64,000 bases of DNA, taken from the NCBI GenBank assembly GCA_900539835.1, contig UQDR01000012.1:1-64000 (forward strand), in the 5' to 3' direction. The stretch is from an uncultured Ruminococcus sp. Lineage in GTDB: Bacteria; Bacillota; Clostridia; Oscillospirales; Ruminococcaceae. This document shows, piece by piece, positions 1-9,213 of this stretch; position 1 is the stretch's first letter; every line of letters starts with the position of its first letter. Under the pieces are notes generated by a model that ran no database searches, had not been told where the DNA came from, and worked only from the letters and a program-made list of their open reading frames with translations. The translations under genes were made by a program, and so were the position numbers.

Positions 1-1553
1 ACTGCCTCTACCTTATAGTTGCTGTTTACATATCCTTCGGGAACTGAATAATATGCGTTTGCTCCGATTATTCCTGTTAATGTAAGGTTTGTTGATACAT
101 ATTCAGGTGTTCCTGTTACTTCAGGCAATGAAGAATCATCGGGTTCAGATGAAGATTCTTCCTTTGATGAGCTGTCAGGAATAACCGGTGATTCCTTATA
201 GCCAATAATTTTAACACTGTCTACGCTTCCCTGTCCCTGTACATACAATTTATGGTTTCCGGAGAATTTAGACATGTCTGATGCTGAGAAATTATATTCA
301 TAGTTTCCATAAACATCTGTTGTATAAACAAGTTCAACCCAGCCCGGATCTACTGCAAGCTTCAGCTGATTTGCATTTCCTTCAACAACAATTTTAGCTG
401 AATTATAGCCCGAAAGACTGAAATCAAGAGTATAATCTGTGTTCCAAGTCAAAGAACCGGAACCGCCCTGTGTAATTACATTGTCAGTTAAAACACCCGA
501 GCCTGATGAACTGTCAGACTTACTGCTTGAATCTTCAATTATTCCGGTATAAATTGAACAAATTTTTGATGTCTTTGTGATACCATATGTACCATTAAAA
601 AGCTTATCACCCCAGGTTGAAAGTGATGAACCGCTCCAATCCTTAGCAATATCAAGTGATTCCAATCCGCTTCCGTTACCCTTCCATGACCAGCCTAAAT
701 ATCCAACATTCTTTTCTGTACAATAGCTCATGATAGTCTGCTCATCAACATCAGCCCCCTGATGATCATCAGCAAACTCACCGATTACAACAGGAATATT
801 AAGAGCAAGAGCCTGATCTATATTGCTTTTTACTGTATATGAGTTCTTACCGGCGTCCTGATACATATGAATAGAGAATATGGTGTTCTTATTAGGGTCA
901 GCATTAAACACTTCTCTTCCTTTTTGGAAAATTGAACTTGGCCATTGACCATAACCCTCAGCGTCAACCATAATCATATTATTGATGCCGGCATTACGAA
1001 TAGATTTAATTGCTGATTTATAAGCCTCTGCCCATTCTGAAGCACGATTCCATGCACCAAACCATTCATTAGCAATATTAAGAATTACATATTTTTCATT
1101 GCCTTGAAGTGCAGATTTCATTTCGATCCAATAGTTAACAGCTGCATTAAGTACTGAAACATCATTACTTCCTGTTTTATCATGGACTTCAAGAATACAA
1201 ATCACCTTATTGCTCTTACACCAATTGATTATATTATTAAGTTGAGATAATGATGTTTTACTATACTCCAAACCATCAGAGCAAACAATTCTGACTGCGT
1301 TAGCGCCTCTTGCTGCTGCTCCCTTAATTGCAGTAGAAGTATATCCTGCATACCAAGCATGAGGAATATTTACGCCTCTCATAACAAATGCTTGACCGTT
1401 AGCGTCACGAATTGTCGTGCCGTCAACATAAAATCCGTCTGCTGCTGCTACAGCGTCCATAGCACTGTCAAAGTTAGCCGGAACAATGCTAATTAACATT
1501 AGAATTGCTACAACTAAACTAAAAAAACTTTTTTTGTAAACAGTCTTTTCCAT
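1..1553 (-). CDS. Exported GH5 (subfamily 8-like) beta-mannanase, C-terminus cut by window edge
   Basis: Open from the ATG at 1553 to the window edge (about 517 residues visible). A signal peptide (basic MEKTVYKK, then a hydrophobic stretch to about residue 26) precedes a GH5 catalytic domain at about 40-345. The motif NIANEWFGAW carries the probable acid/base Glu (about residue 163), and VVIGEF the nucleophile Glu (about 259). GWSWKGNG, HMYQDAG and MVDAEGYGQWP match bacterial endo-beta-1,4-mannanases of GH5_8, so mannan or galactomannan is the likely substrate; cellulase activity is less likely. After a Ser-rich linker comes a beta-sandwich region resembling a carbohydrate-binding module (about 370-470), then another Ser/Glu/Pro linker. 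A consensus promoter lies upstream. No dockerin is visible, but the C-terminus lies outside the window. The enzyme paralogues the next gene's N-terminal domain. Confidence 0.88.
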   Translation of the reverse strand, partial: MEKTVYKKSFFSLVVAILMLISIVPANFDSAMDAVAAADGFYVDGTTIRDANGQAFVMRGVNIPHAWYAGYTSTAIKGAAARGANAVRIVCSDGLEYSKTSLSQLNNIINWCKSNKVICILEVHDKTGSNDVSVLNAAVNYWIEMKSALQGNEKYVILNIANEWFGAWNRASEWAEAYKSAIKSIRNAGINNMIMVDAEGYGQWPSSIFQKGREVFNADPNKNTIFSIHMYQDAGKNSYTVKSNIDQALALNIPVVIGEFADDHQGADVDEQTIMSYCTEKNVGYLGWSWKGNGSGLESLDIAKDWSGSSLSTWGDKLFNGTYGITKTSKICSIYTGIIEDSSSKSDSSSGSGVLTDNVITQGGSGSLTWNTDYTLDFSLSGYNSAKIVVEGNANQLKLAVDPGWVELVYTTDVYGNYEYNFSASDMSKFSGNHKLYVQGQGSVDSVKIIGYKESPVIPDSSSKEESSSEPDDSSLPEVTGTPEYVSTNLTLTGIIGANAYYSVPEGYVNSNYKVEA

Positions 1554-1645
1554 TTAAATATCAATCCCCTTTATAAATATTTCGATATTTGGCACTATAT
1601 TTATATACGACAAAATCGTACAAAATCAGTCCAATTCGTTCTTTT

Positions 1646-1674
1646 AGTGTAACATATTTATTTTATTTTGTCAA
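1646..1674 (-). promoter_or_regulatory. Sigma-A promoter of the first mannanase gene
   Basis: On the minus strand, -35 TTGACA (1669-1674), a 17-bp spacer and -10 TACACT (1646-1651). It sits about 90 bp upstream of the ATG at 1553. The leader holds two short inverted repeats, TACGA/TCGTA (1606-1620) and AATAT/ATATT (about 1576-1589), which could be operators or RNA hairpins. Confidence 0.65.
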
Positions 1675-1778
1675 TATTAGTAGCAAAATTACTAACTTAG
1701 TATAATTATTTTGTGCATCATGTACAATTACGAATATAAAAACTGTTGATTTTAACCATAAAAGTTTTTTGCAATATA

Positions 1779-1812
1779 AAAACGGACAGACCTCAGAAAG
1801 TCTGCCCGTTTT
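1779..1812 (-). terminator. Rho-independent terminator of the CotH mannanase / small peptide unit
   Basis: Arms 1779-1791 and 1800-1812 form a 13-bp stem with one A-C mismatch and an 8-nt loop. On the minus strand the stem is followed by a T-run. It lies about 20 bp after the stop of the 50-codon gene. Confidence 0.8.
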
Positions 1813-1832
1813 ATATTAATAATTATTGAAGT

Positions 1833-1985
1833 TTACATGTCGCCCCATGGGTCTGGGTTTACTACGTCGGTAAGTGGTTTTGTAGTACCTGTCGGAACCA
1901 CTACTTCTCCGCCGCTAACAGTAATTACATCTTCTGCTGCGAATTCATAAAACTCCATGGAAGGCTTCTTGTATTCTATCTTCAT
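1833..1985 (-). CDS. 50-aa acidic peptide of unknown function, cotranscribed with the CotH mannanase
   Basis: A short gene with a strong ribosome site: GGGAGGAG ends 6-7 nt before the ATG at 1985. It starts 20 bp after the stop of the 2301-residue mannanase and is followed by a terminator, so it is the last gene of that transcript. The product begins MKIEYKKPSMEFYEFAAEDV, continues ITVSGGEVVVPTG and ends NPDPWGDM. There is no signal peptide or membrane segment, and no cysteine. The pattern YxKPxxExxEFxxEDVIT followed by SGG resembles small uncharacterised proteins I recall from Clostridia, some reminiscent of peptide-precursor leaders, but I cannot assign a family. Gene reality is well supported by the ribosome site and position; function is unknown. 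Confidence 0.75.
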   Translation of the reverse strand: MKIEYKKPSMEFYEFAAEDVITVSGGEVVVPTGTTKPLTDVVNPDPWGDM

Positions 1986-2005
1986 TTTTATCTCCTCCCT
2001 TTTTA

Positions 2006-5000
2006 TTAACTCTTTGCCTGTGATGTTGTAATTCCTGCAGTACCCTCTGAGAATACAACCTGATATTCTCCGTTTGCATCTTTGTAAATCAAGAATGATC
2101 TTGCATATCTGCTGACACCGTTCTTCATTCCTGTCAGTGACATCAATACCTGGTTGTTTGCATCTGCATACAACTGATCTTTTCTTGCTGTTGACAATGC
2201 TGTCATTGCAGGAAGATTTGTCAATGTTGTTCCGGATACAGTTACACCTGACAAATCAGCAATATTAGCTTCAATAGGTGTAAAGATAATTCCGGCAGAT
2301 ACGAATTCAACGCTGTCAGGAATATAATATGCACAGTTGAATGTTATCTTATGGAAGTTAACATCAGTTGTTTCAAATCCGAATTCCTGTACGGTATTGG
2401 ATATGAATGCTGCCGGTGTTACTGTTACTTCTTCATCAGCATATACTGCTTCAAAGTCTGCGTCGCACCAAGCGCTGAAGAATATTGTACTGTCATAAGA
2501 ATATACCATTCCGTTCAATGTCCAATACTGGAATGAACCGTATGCATTTGTATCAGGAGCTACGAGCTTAACCTGTGTATAGTTAGCAACCTTATATGTG
2601 TCTCCTCTTGGAAGTTCATAGCTGTAATCAATATCAGTTTCGTCTTCCATTACATATACTCTTCCGTTTTCTACAGTAAGTGTATATGGATCGTCAGGAA
2701 TCTCATAAATTGCTTTGAATACAACTGTTGAACCAGCCTCAAATGACATCTTTTCAAGGTCAAGGCTGATGATATCAGCATCGTTACCCATTACAGGTTC
2801 TGCAAGCTTATTACCGACAGTATCAAGTACTTCCCAACCGGCAAGTGTATATCCCTGAACTGAGATAAATCTTGGAACCTTAGGATTAAACTTAATTACT
2901 GTACCCTCAATTGTTACCTGTGAGAACTCACTTGTCATCAGGTCGTTGCCAAAGATATCTGTGAAGAGGAACTTACATCCTACAACTATTTCTGTATCTT
3001 CAACAGGGAACTTGATATAATCATAATATCCTACTGCCTGTGAAGCATCTGAACCATCAGCTGTAACATTTGAATAACCTTCGTTAGTTATTTTTGCGTC
3101 TGTTGCTACTGAAATGAAGTAGTTACCTTCGCCTGCATTCTCAGGAATAATAACTGTAAATTCACCGTCTTCGGTTTCCTGAGGCAGCCACTGCCACAAT
3201 ACATCATATCCTTCTGCAAAGTCAACAAGGTTTGCGTTAGAACCGTTTTCATTCCAGCCTGCATTTGTCCATGCAGATGTGTCTGATCCATGCGGTACAT
3301 AGATGTTGATCCATAATCCTGAGTTAGAAACTCCTCCATCACCCGGAGTACCGTCTTCTGGGTCAGTACCGCTGTGAGTTTTAGTCGTATTTAAGTTACC
3401 ATAGTCATAGCCTACGATAACTTCCATTTCTTCGTTGTTTGCACCAACTGAGAATGGAATTGCAATTGCAGTAGAGCTTCCCATAAGCTCAACAGCCTTA
3501 CCATTTGAGAATGACTTGCTGTCGTTACTCTGCTTATTGGATTCTGCATTTACATGGTCAACAATTTCATTTCCTTGTGCATCAGTTTCAGTTGTGTCCT
3601 TGCTGGTTACAACTGCGAACTGAGAGCTTGGAGTATGCTCAGATTTAAAGTCAATGAAGTTTTCTGCTTCATAGATTGTATATCTGATTTTCTTATAGTT
3701 AGCTACATATGTCTGGCTTTCTGAAACATTTTCAATAACAAGTGTTCTGCTCTTGCCAACTTCTTCGCCGTTAAGAGTCCAGTTAACGAACTTATAACCG
3801 CTCTTTGCTCTTGCTGTCAGTGTTACATCAGAACCTACGAGAACTTCTCCGCCTCCGGTTACAGTTCCCTGTTCTGGGCTGCTCGGAATACCGATTACTG
3901 TTACAGCTTCAAATACAGGTTCGCTTGACTTAACTTCTACATAGTCATATCCTGCATATTGCTGTCCGTAAACACCGATATAATATGTTCCGGGCTCACT
4001 GAATGTAACGCCTTCAATTGTCTGAGTTCCCCACTTAGTTGTTGTACCTAACTGGTGATAAGAAGCCTTTGAATAAGTTTTACCACCAATTGTTGCTGTC
4101 TCTGAACCGCTTCCCGGCTGCCAGATATTTACCCAAGGATTCTTGTCCTCACCTTCTGCAACATATCTGATTGTGATATCATATGTTACTGAAGTATCTG
4201 TAATTACGATCGGCAGATATGCCTCACATGAGTCGGTCATTTCGAGCCAGTCATTAGCTGAAGCTTCACCATAATATGTGTCGCCTGGCTTTGTCTGATG
4301 TGCAGTGCCGTCGAACAATACAGCGCCTTCTGCTTCAATTCTGACTGTGTCTGTCTTAGTTGTTTCGCCTGAGGACTTCTTTTCAAAGTATGCAGTAAAT
4401 GTCTTATCTTTTGTTACTGTAATTGTAACTGATGATTTAGCATATTCTTTTCCTGATTCGTCAACCCATTTTACAAATCTGTATCCGCTTGCAGGTGTTG
4501 CCTTGATTGATGCAAGTGAACCTTCTTTGTATTCCTTAGTAGCTGTTACTGTACCCATATCTTCACAGCCTTCTGCTACTGAGGTTGCAACAGTATACTT
4601 AACGATTTCACCAGGGATACCGTAAATAGTGAACTTTGTAATTGTTCCGCTTCCGTCGTCTTTACCCTGAAGAATAGCCTTAACAGTTTCCATATCAGCT
4701 TCTGTAAACTCATATGTATATGTTCCGTCAAGAGTATAGTTCTCAACTGCAGCAGTGCCATCGTTTGGATCAAGCCAAAGCTTCATCTCGTTAGCTGTAC
4801 CCTCGATTACAATCTTAGCTGCAACATAACCTGTAAGGTCATATTCAAGACAATGAGTGTTTTCCCAGTCTGTTCCGAATGGTACATCACCAAAGTCTTT
4901 GATTACTACCCATTCATCAGTTGAAGTTTCCTTTACAAAATATGCAGTAGCTTCAACATCAGATGTAACTGTAAATGCATAATCCTGTGAAAGTACATCG

Positions 5001-8000
5001 CTGCCGTTTACAAGCCATTTTTCAAACTTATAGCCTACCTTAGGTGTAGCAGTCAATGTTACGCTTTCTCCGGCATTATATGTGCCTGCACCTGTTACAG
5101 TACCATAAGCGTCATTATTAGCCTTAACTGTTACTGTATACTTCTCTTCAACAACAACTTCCTTGAAGTTTGCAACCAAATCAACGTTTTCAGTTACTGT
5201 GAATGAATAGTCAGGAGCTGTAGCTACTTCTTTTCCGTTTACTGTCCAGTTTACGAACTCATAACCGTCTTTAGCTGTAGCTGTTACTGTTGCCTGTCCA
5301 TTCTTTTCAACTATCTGTGTTGCAGGAGCAGCAGTACCCATTGCCTCATCGTTTGCTGATGCAGTCACTGTAAATTCTTCAACGACTACGCCGCCGATAG
5401 GTGTTACATCACCTTCATTAGCAAATGAAACAGTTATTGAATCAAGTGAACCGCCGGTTACACCAATATAATATGTGCCTGTTGGAGCGCCTGCAGGGAT
5501 AGTAACTGTAACATCTCCGTTTACTCTGTTATAATACTTCTGTACTGCCTCAAAGGTCTTCTCAACCTGATCAGCAGATTCGTTGCCGTTTGTATCAGAT
5601 GAGCTCCACATGATTCCGGCACCGCTTGGACCGAATACGTTTGCCCATGTATCGCTTCCTGCATTTACTACAGGAACCTTGATTGTAATGTCACTGCTTG
5701 TGTCATTAACTACAAATGGAATTGCAACATTTGTCTGACGATCTTCATATGTGTATTCACTATAATCAGATGCGTTAAGAACTAATTTTTCGCCTGTAAC
5801 AGGATCTGAAGAATATTCAAATACTGTGTCAAGGTCAAAGACACGGTTTCTGATCCATGTTGTGAGATATGAAACCTGACCGTCATATGTATTGCCGTTC
5901 TGAGGTCCGATATCACCATAATACTGACCAAATCCGCCGCCGTTCCATCCATATGTCTTATTGAGAATATCCCACTTATCAAAGTTTCTGTTAAGTGAAT
6001 CCTTATAATCATTTGTGAATTCATTAGCCTGAGCTATAAGATTCTGTGGATTTGAATTAGCGTCGCTTCTCAATTCTGCCCATCTTGTCTTTACAAGCTC
6101 TCTGAACCAAGACTGGCTCCAAAGAGAATTGAACCACTTGTTTACATTATCATTGCTGCTGTTAGCAGAATATAAACCTGTTGGATCTTTACCACGCTCA
6201 TCGTTACCGAATCCCTTGTCAAAATCCCAAGGTGGGTTAAATACGAGCTTAGCATCAGCGCCAACGTCTTTGCTCATATAGAAGCTTGATCCGCCAACGT
6301 CACAGTTCTTTGTGAATTCCTGAAGAATAAACATATCAACCAGTGACGGCATATCAACATAGCCTTCGATTGCAGCCTGATTGCCGCTCTTGATTGCTGC
6401 GCTGACCTTTGAAATATACTGCTGAATTGCCAATGCATTAGCGTTAGTGTTATGAGCGCCTGAAGTTGTTGTATCGGTTAAATTGCCGTTTGCATCTTCA
6501 ACCTCAAATACACCTGCTTTAATTGTGAACAATTCGCCGTATGTATCGTCTTTAACGTAATAATCTTCCTGTGGTACGCCGTTGTTTTCTGCAAGATTAT
6601 CTCTTTCAAGCAAGAAACCGATCTCGTCAATATTACCGGTATTAGCCTCTGGTTTAGTTACCTCAACACGTCCTGTTCCTACTTCAGACTGTTCAACAAG
6701 AAGATATACACCCATATATTCTCCGTTAAGATAGAATTCTACAGGCTGTGTATCAGAAGTGAACGGAATTCCTGTCAAGGATGTTCTTGCCCAATCCAAA
6801 GCCAACTGGTTTCTGAGCAAGCTTCTGTCAACCTGGTTAGCAAGAAGAATCCACTTCTTAGCTGTTCCGCCGCCCTGAATCAAATTGATCTTCTTTTCAA
6901 AGCTTAACTGGAAAGGTCTCTTTTCGAGCATCCATGTTGAATTTCCTCTGCCCTTGATATCAACGAGCATATCACGGGTTCCTGTAACTTCCAAAGTAGT
7001 TTCATCAACTACATCTACCTGTGGAAGTGCATTGATCAAAGAACCGTCAATATTAGTAATGCTGATTGAAGATCCCTTATATTTAGTATCTTTTCCTGCA
7101 CTTTCAGGGAAAGCTTCGATTACGCTGCCGTTGCTCTTTGATGTTACAACGTCAATAATAGGCATATTATATGTTACATAATCAAACTTAGCATATAAAG
7201 TACCCTCTGAAGCTGTTGCTGAAGCGTCGGATGAAACAAGATTAGTGCAAGCCTCGTCTGAATACCAGCCTACAAACTTATAATCTCTTGAGCTTGAAAC
7301 CTTAGCTGTAAATGTGTTTCCATTTGCAGAAACTGTACCAGCCTTATAAGGTCCGACAATTTCATATTTTGCTTCTGCTTCAGATGAACTGCTTTCTTCA
7401 GCCTTAGAGCTTTCCTCTTCTCCTGTTACTGTTTTTGTAACAACAACCTTATAGAGATTCATATACTCATTTGCAGAAACACCTGCATAGTTAGTACCGC
7501 TTGAAAGCTGTGAACCCTTTAAAGTGATTGTAGTTGGAGTAGTTTTCAGTGCGCTCCAGTTGCTGCCTGAAATTGAAGTTGATTCAACTTCAGTTTTTGA
7601 ACCGTTCCAAACAGCTACCTTTGGTGAACCTTGTCCCTGTGCGTAGATTTCAATCTTATAAGTAGCGTTATCGCTTGTATCATCTACTTCAAAAGGAATA
7701 CCATAAGCGATATGACTACCGCCGCCGCCATTCAAGAAGTCACCGTCTTTAACGCCGTCAGCTCCTGAAATCTTTACAGCGTTAATATCAGAACCATTAA
7801 TAGCCAAAACGCTCTGTGTATCTCCAGGCAATTCCTCAGCCTTAGATTCTTCAGTAACTACCTGGCTCTCATCAATAATGCCTGTGTAAATAGAGCATAA
7901 AGTTGATGTTGCCTTTATACCGTTTGAACCGTTGATTAATTTTTCGCCCCAGTCGCTTGAAAGACGTGAGCCATCATTAACTTCAGCAATGTCAAGATAT

Positions 8001-8911
8001 TCAACACCGCCGCCGTTGCCGATCCAAGACCAGCCCATATAGCCGACCTTCATCTCCTGGCAATAGCTCATGATTGTATCTTCATCTACGTCGCCGTTAC
8101 TGTGTTTATATCCGAATTCGCCGATAACTACAGGATAACCTGTCTGAAGTGCATTCCAGATATTATCCTTAACAGTCTGTGAACCGCCACCGGCATATTC
8201 ATACATATGGATTGAGAATATAGTATTGTTCAAAGTATCAGCGCCGGCAACCTGCCAAGCGTTATCAAAGATTGACTTTGGATACTGTCCCCATCCTGCA
8301 GCGTCAACCATAAGCATATTTTCAATGCCTGCGCTTCGGAGTGACTGAATAGCATTCTTATATCCGTCTGACCAGCCGCCTGTTTCCCAGCTTCCAAACC
8401 ATTCATTGGCAATATTAACAATAACGTAGTCTTTATTTTCGTTGAGAATGTCTTTCATCTCAATCCAGAAATTAACTGCGCTTTCTAATCTCCATGTATC
8501 GTTTGAACCGGTTGGATCCTGAATTTCAAGAACGCAAACAACCTTGTTCGCTTTACATAATTCAATGATTTCACGAACTTCCTGTTCAGTAGTTCTTTCC
8601 CATTTTTCGCTCATATCAGCTCGGCCGTTACCGTCTGACAAAGCGATTCTTAATGTGTTGCAGCCAAGCTTAGCTGCTGATTCAATAGATACCTTTGTAT
8701 CATATTGATTCTTAAGCCATGCATGTCCAATGTTAACGCCACGCATAACAAAAGGCATATTGTTAGCGTCCAATATTTGTGTTCCGCTAACATGGAATCC
8801 GCTTGATGCAGCAGATACGTCAATAACAGATTCTAGCGGCAATATGCCTATAAGCATAGCAAGTGCCATAAACATGCCTAATAATCTGCTTGACATTCTT
8901 TTAGCTCCCAT
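2006..8911 (-). CDS. Giant modular exported protein: GH5_8-like mannanase, CotH domain, InlB-like repeats and carbohydrate-binding-like modules
   Basis: 2301 residues. In order: signal peptide to about residue 35; GH5 domain about 36-345 with catalytic Glu170 (NIANEW) and Glu265 (VVIGEF), mannanase-like HMYEYAGG and GWSWIGNGGG; a CBM35-like module about 370-500; Ser/Glu linker; an InlB/Listeria-type repeat about 520-580; a CotH (spore-coat kinase-like) domain about 583-1030 with GRGNSTW, LLANQVDRSLLRNQLA, EFYLNGEYMGVYLLVEQ and the acidic NPPWDFDKGFG motif; a carbohydrate-binding-like module about 1040-1170; then alternating InlB-type repeats (GYEFVNW, GYKFEKW, GYRFVKW, GYKFVNW) and CBM35-like modules starting near 1335, 1522 and 1740; and a C-terminal domain. 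CotH domains are known in cellulosomal and other exported proteins of ruminococci. No dockerin, SLH domain or LPXTG anchor was found, so it may be secreted free or held by carbohydrate or the InlB-like repeats. Start at 8911; an in-frame ATG at 8896 is an alternative. Confidence 0.9.
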   Translation of the reverse strand: MGAKRMSSRLLGMFMALAMLIGILPLESVIDVSAASSGFHVSGTQILDANNMPFVMRGVNIGHAWLKNQYDTKVSIESAAKLGCNTLRIALSDGNGRADMSEKWERTTEQEVREIIELCKANKVVCVLEIQDPTGSNDTWRLESAVNFWIEMKDILNENKDYVIVNIANEWFGSWETGGWSDGYKNAIQSLRSAGIENMLMVDAAGWGQYPKSIFDNAWQVAGADTLNNTIFSIHMYEYAGGGSQTVKDNIWNALQTGYPVVIGEFGYKHSNGDVDEDTIMSYCQEMKVGYMGWSWIGNGGGVEYLDIAEVNDGSRLSSDWGEKLINGSNGIKATSTLCSIYTGIIDESQVVTEESKAEELPGDTQSVLAINGSDINAVKISGADGVKDGDFLNGGGGSHIAYGIPFEVDDTSDNATYKIEIYAQGQGSPKVAVWNGSKTEVESTSISGSNWSALKTTPTTITLKGSQLSSGTNYAGVSANEYMNLYKVVVTKTVTGEEESSKAEESSSSEAEAKYEIVGPYKAGTVSANGNTFTAKVSSSRDYKFVGWYSDEACTNLVSSDASATASEGTLYAKFDYVTYNMPIIDVVTSKSNGSVIEAFPESAGKDTKYKGSSISITNIDGSLINALPQVDVVDETTLEVTGTRDMLVDIKGRGNSTWMLEKRPFQLSFEKKINLIQGGGTAKKWILLANQVDRSLLRNQLALDWARTSLTGIPFTSDTQPVEFYLNGEYMGVYLLVEQSEVGTGRVEVTKPEANTGNIDEIGFLLERDNLAENNGVPQEDYYVKDDTYGELFTIKAGVFEVEDANGNLTDTTTSGAHNTNANALAIQQYISKVSAAIKSGNQAAIEGYVDMPSLVDMFILQEFTKNCDVGGSSFYMSKDVGADAKLVFNPPWDFDKGFGNDERGKDPTGLYSANSSNDNVNKWFNSLWSQSWFRELVKTRWAELRSDANSNPQNLIAQANEFTNDYKDSLNRNFDKWDILNKTYGWNGGGFGQYYGDIGPQNGNTYDGQVSYLTTWIRNRVFDLDTVFEYSSDPVTGEKLVLNASDYSEYTYEDRQTNVAIPFVVNDTSSDITIKVPVVNAGSDTWANVFGPSGAGIMWSSSDTNGNESADQVEKTFEAVQKYYNRVNGDVTVTIPAGAPTGTYYIGVTGGSLDSITVSFANEGDVTPIGGVVVEEFTVTASANDEAMGTAAPATQIVEKNGQATVTATAKDGYEFVNWTVNGKEVATAPDYSFTVTENVDLVANFKEVVVEEKYTVTVKANNDAYGTVTGAGTYNAGESVTLTATPKVGYKFEKWLVNGSDVLSQDYAFTVTSDVEATAYFVKETSTDEWVVIKDFGDVPFGTDWENTHCLEYDLTGYVAAKIVIEGTANEMKLWLDPNDGTAAVENYTLDGTYTYEFTEADMETVKAILQGKDDGSGTITKFTIYGIPGEIVKYTVATSVAEGCEDMGTVTATKEYKEGSLASIKATPASGYRFVKWVDESGKEYAKSSVTITVTKDKTFTAYFEKKSSGETTKTDTVRIEAEGAVLFDGTAHQTKPGDTYYGEASANDWLEMTDSCEAYLPIVITDTSVTYDITIRYVAEGEDKNPWVNIWQPGSGSETATIGGKTYSKASYHQLGTTTKWGTQTIEGVTFSEPGTYYIGVYGQQYAGYDYVEVKSSEPVFEAVTVIGIPSSPEQGTVTGGGEVLVGSDVTLTARAKSGYKFVNWTLNGEEVGKSRTLVIENVSESQTYVANYKKIRYTIYEAENFIDFKSEHTPSSQFAVVTSKDTTETDAQGNEIVDHVNAESNKQSNDSKSFSNGKAVELMGSSTAIAIPFSVGANNEEMEVIVGYDYGNLNTTKTHSGTDPEDGTPGDGGVSNSGLWINIYVPHGSDTSAWTNAGWNENGSNANLVDFAEGYDVLWQWLPQETEDGEFTVIIPENAGEGNYFISVATDAKITNEGYSNVTADGSDASQAVGYYDYIKFPVEDTEIVVGCKFLFTDIFGNDLMTSEFSQVTIEGTVIKFNPKVPRFISVQGYTLAGWEVLDTVGNKLAEPVMGNDADIISLDLEKMSFEAGSTVVFKAIYEIPDDPYTLTVENGRVYVMEDETDIDYSYELPRGDTYKVANYTQVKLVAPDTNAYGSFQYWTLNGMVYSYDSTIFFSAWCDADFEAVYADEEVTVTPAAFISNTVQEFGFETTDVNFHKITFNCAYYIPDSVEFVSAGIIFTPIEANIADLSGVTVSGTTLTNLPAMTALSTARKDQLYADANNQVLMSLTGMKNGVSRYARSFLIYKDANGEYQVVFSEGTAGITTSQAKS

Positions 8912-9008
8912 TAGAAAACAAATCCTTTCTTAAAAAAATCCCCAAAAAACATAAAATTATTTGGACTGTGACAATAATCGACGTAAAGATACATATCACC
9001 ACGTTATA

Positions 9009-9037
9009 AGTATACACTTTATTATTAAATTTGTCAA
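9009..9037 (-). promoter_or_regulatory. Sigma-A promoter of the CotH mannanase gene
   Basis: Minus strand: -35 TTGACA (9032-9037), 17-bp spacer, -10 TATACT (9009-9014), giving a leader of about 90 nt before the ATG at 8911. The rest of 8912-9213 is AT-rich and holds only the terminator of the upstream replication operon. Confidence 0.75.
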
Positions 9038-9144
9038 TTCGGAGCGAATTATTAAATATTTTAAACAAAATTTTCGTCTTTTTGCATAATTTTTATGACG
9101 AAAATTGTCTATTTCAACGATTTAAAAAATGTGAAATAAAACAA

Positions 9145-9175
9145 AAAGCTATTAAAATTCCATTCTAATAGCTTT
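9145..9175 (-). terminator. Terminator of the dnaB/dnaI-like operon
   Basis: Perfect 10-bp stem (9145-9154 with 9166-9175) and 11-nt loop, followed on the minus strand by TTTTTGTTTT. It lies 40 bp after the stop at 9214. Confidence 0.85.
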
Positions 9176-9213
9176 CTGTAAAATAAATACTTAAATGAAA
9201 AATAAACGTCCAT

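Noticed and set aside
2006..8911. Possible dockerin or sortase anchor in the giant mannanase
   Set aside because: No duplicated calcium-binding DxDxDG segment and no LPXTG with a following hydrophobic span were found at the C-terminus.
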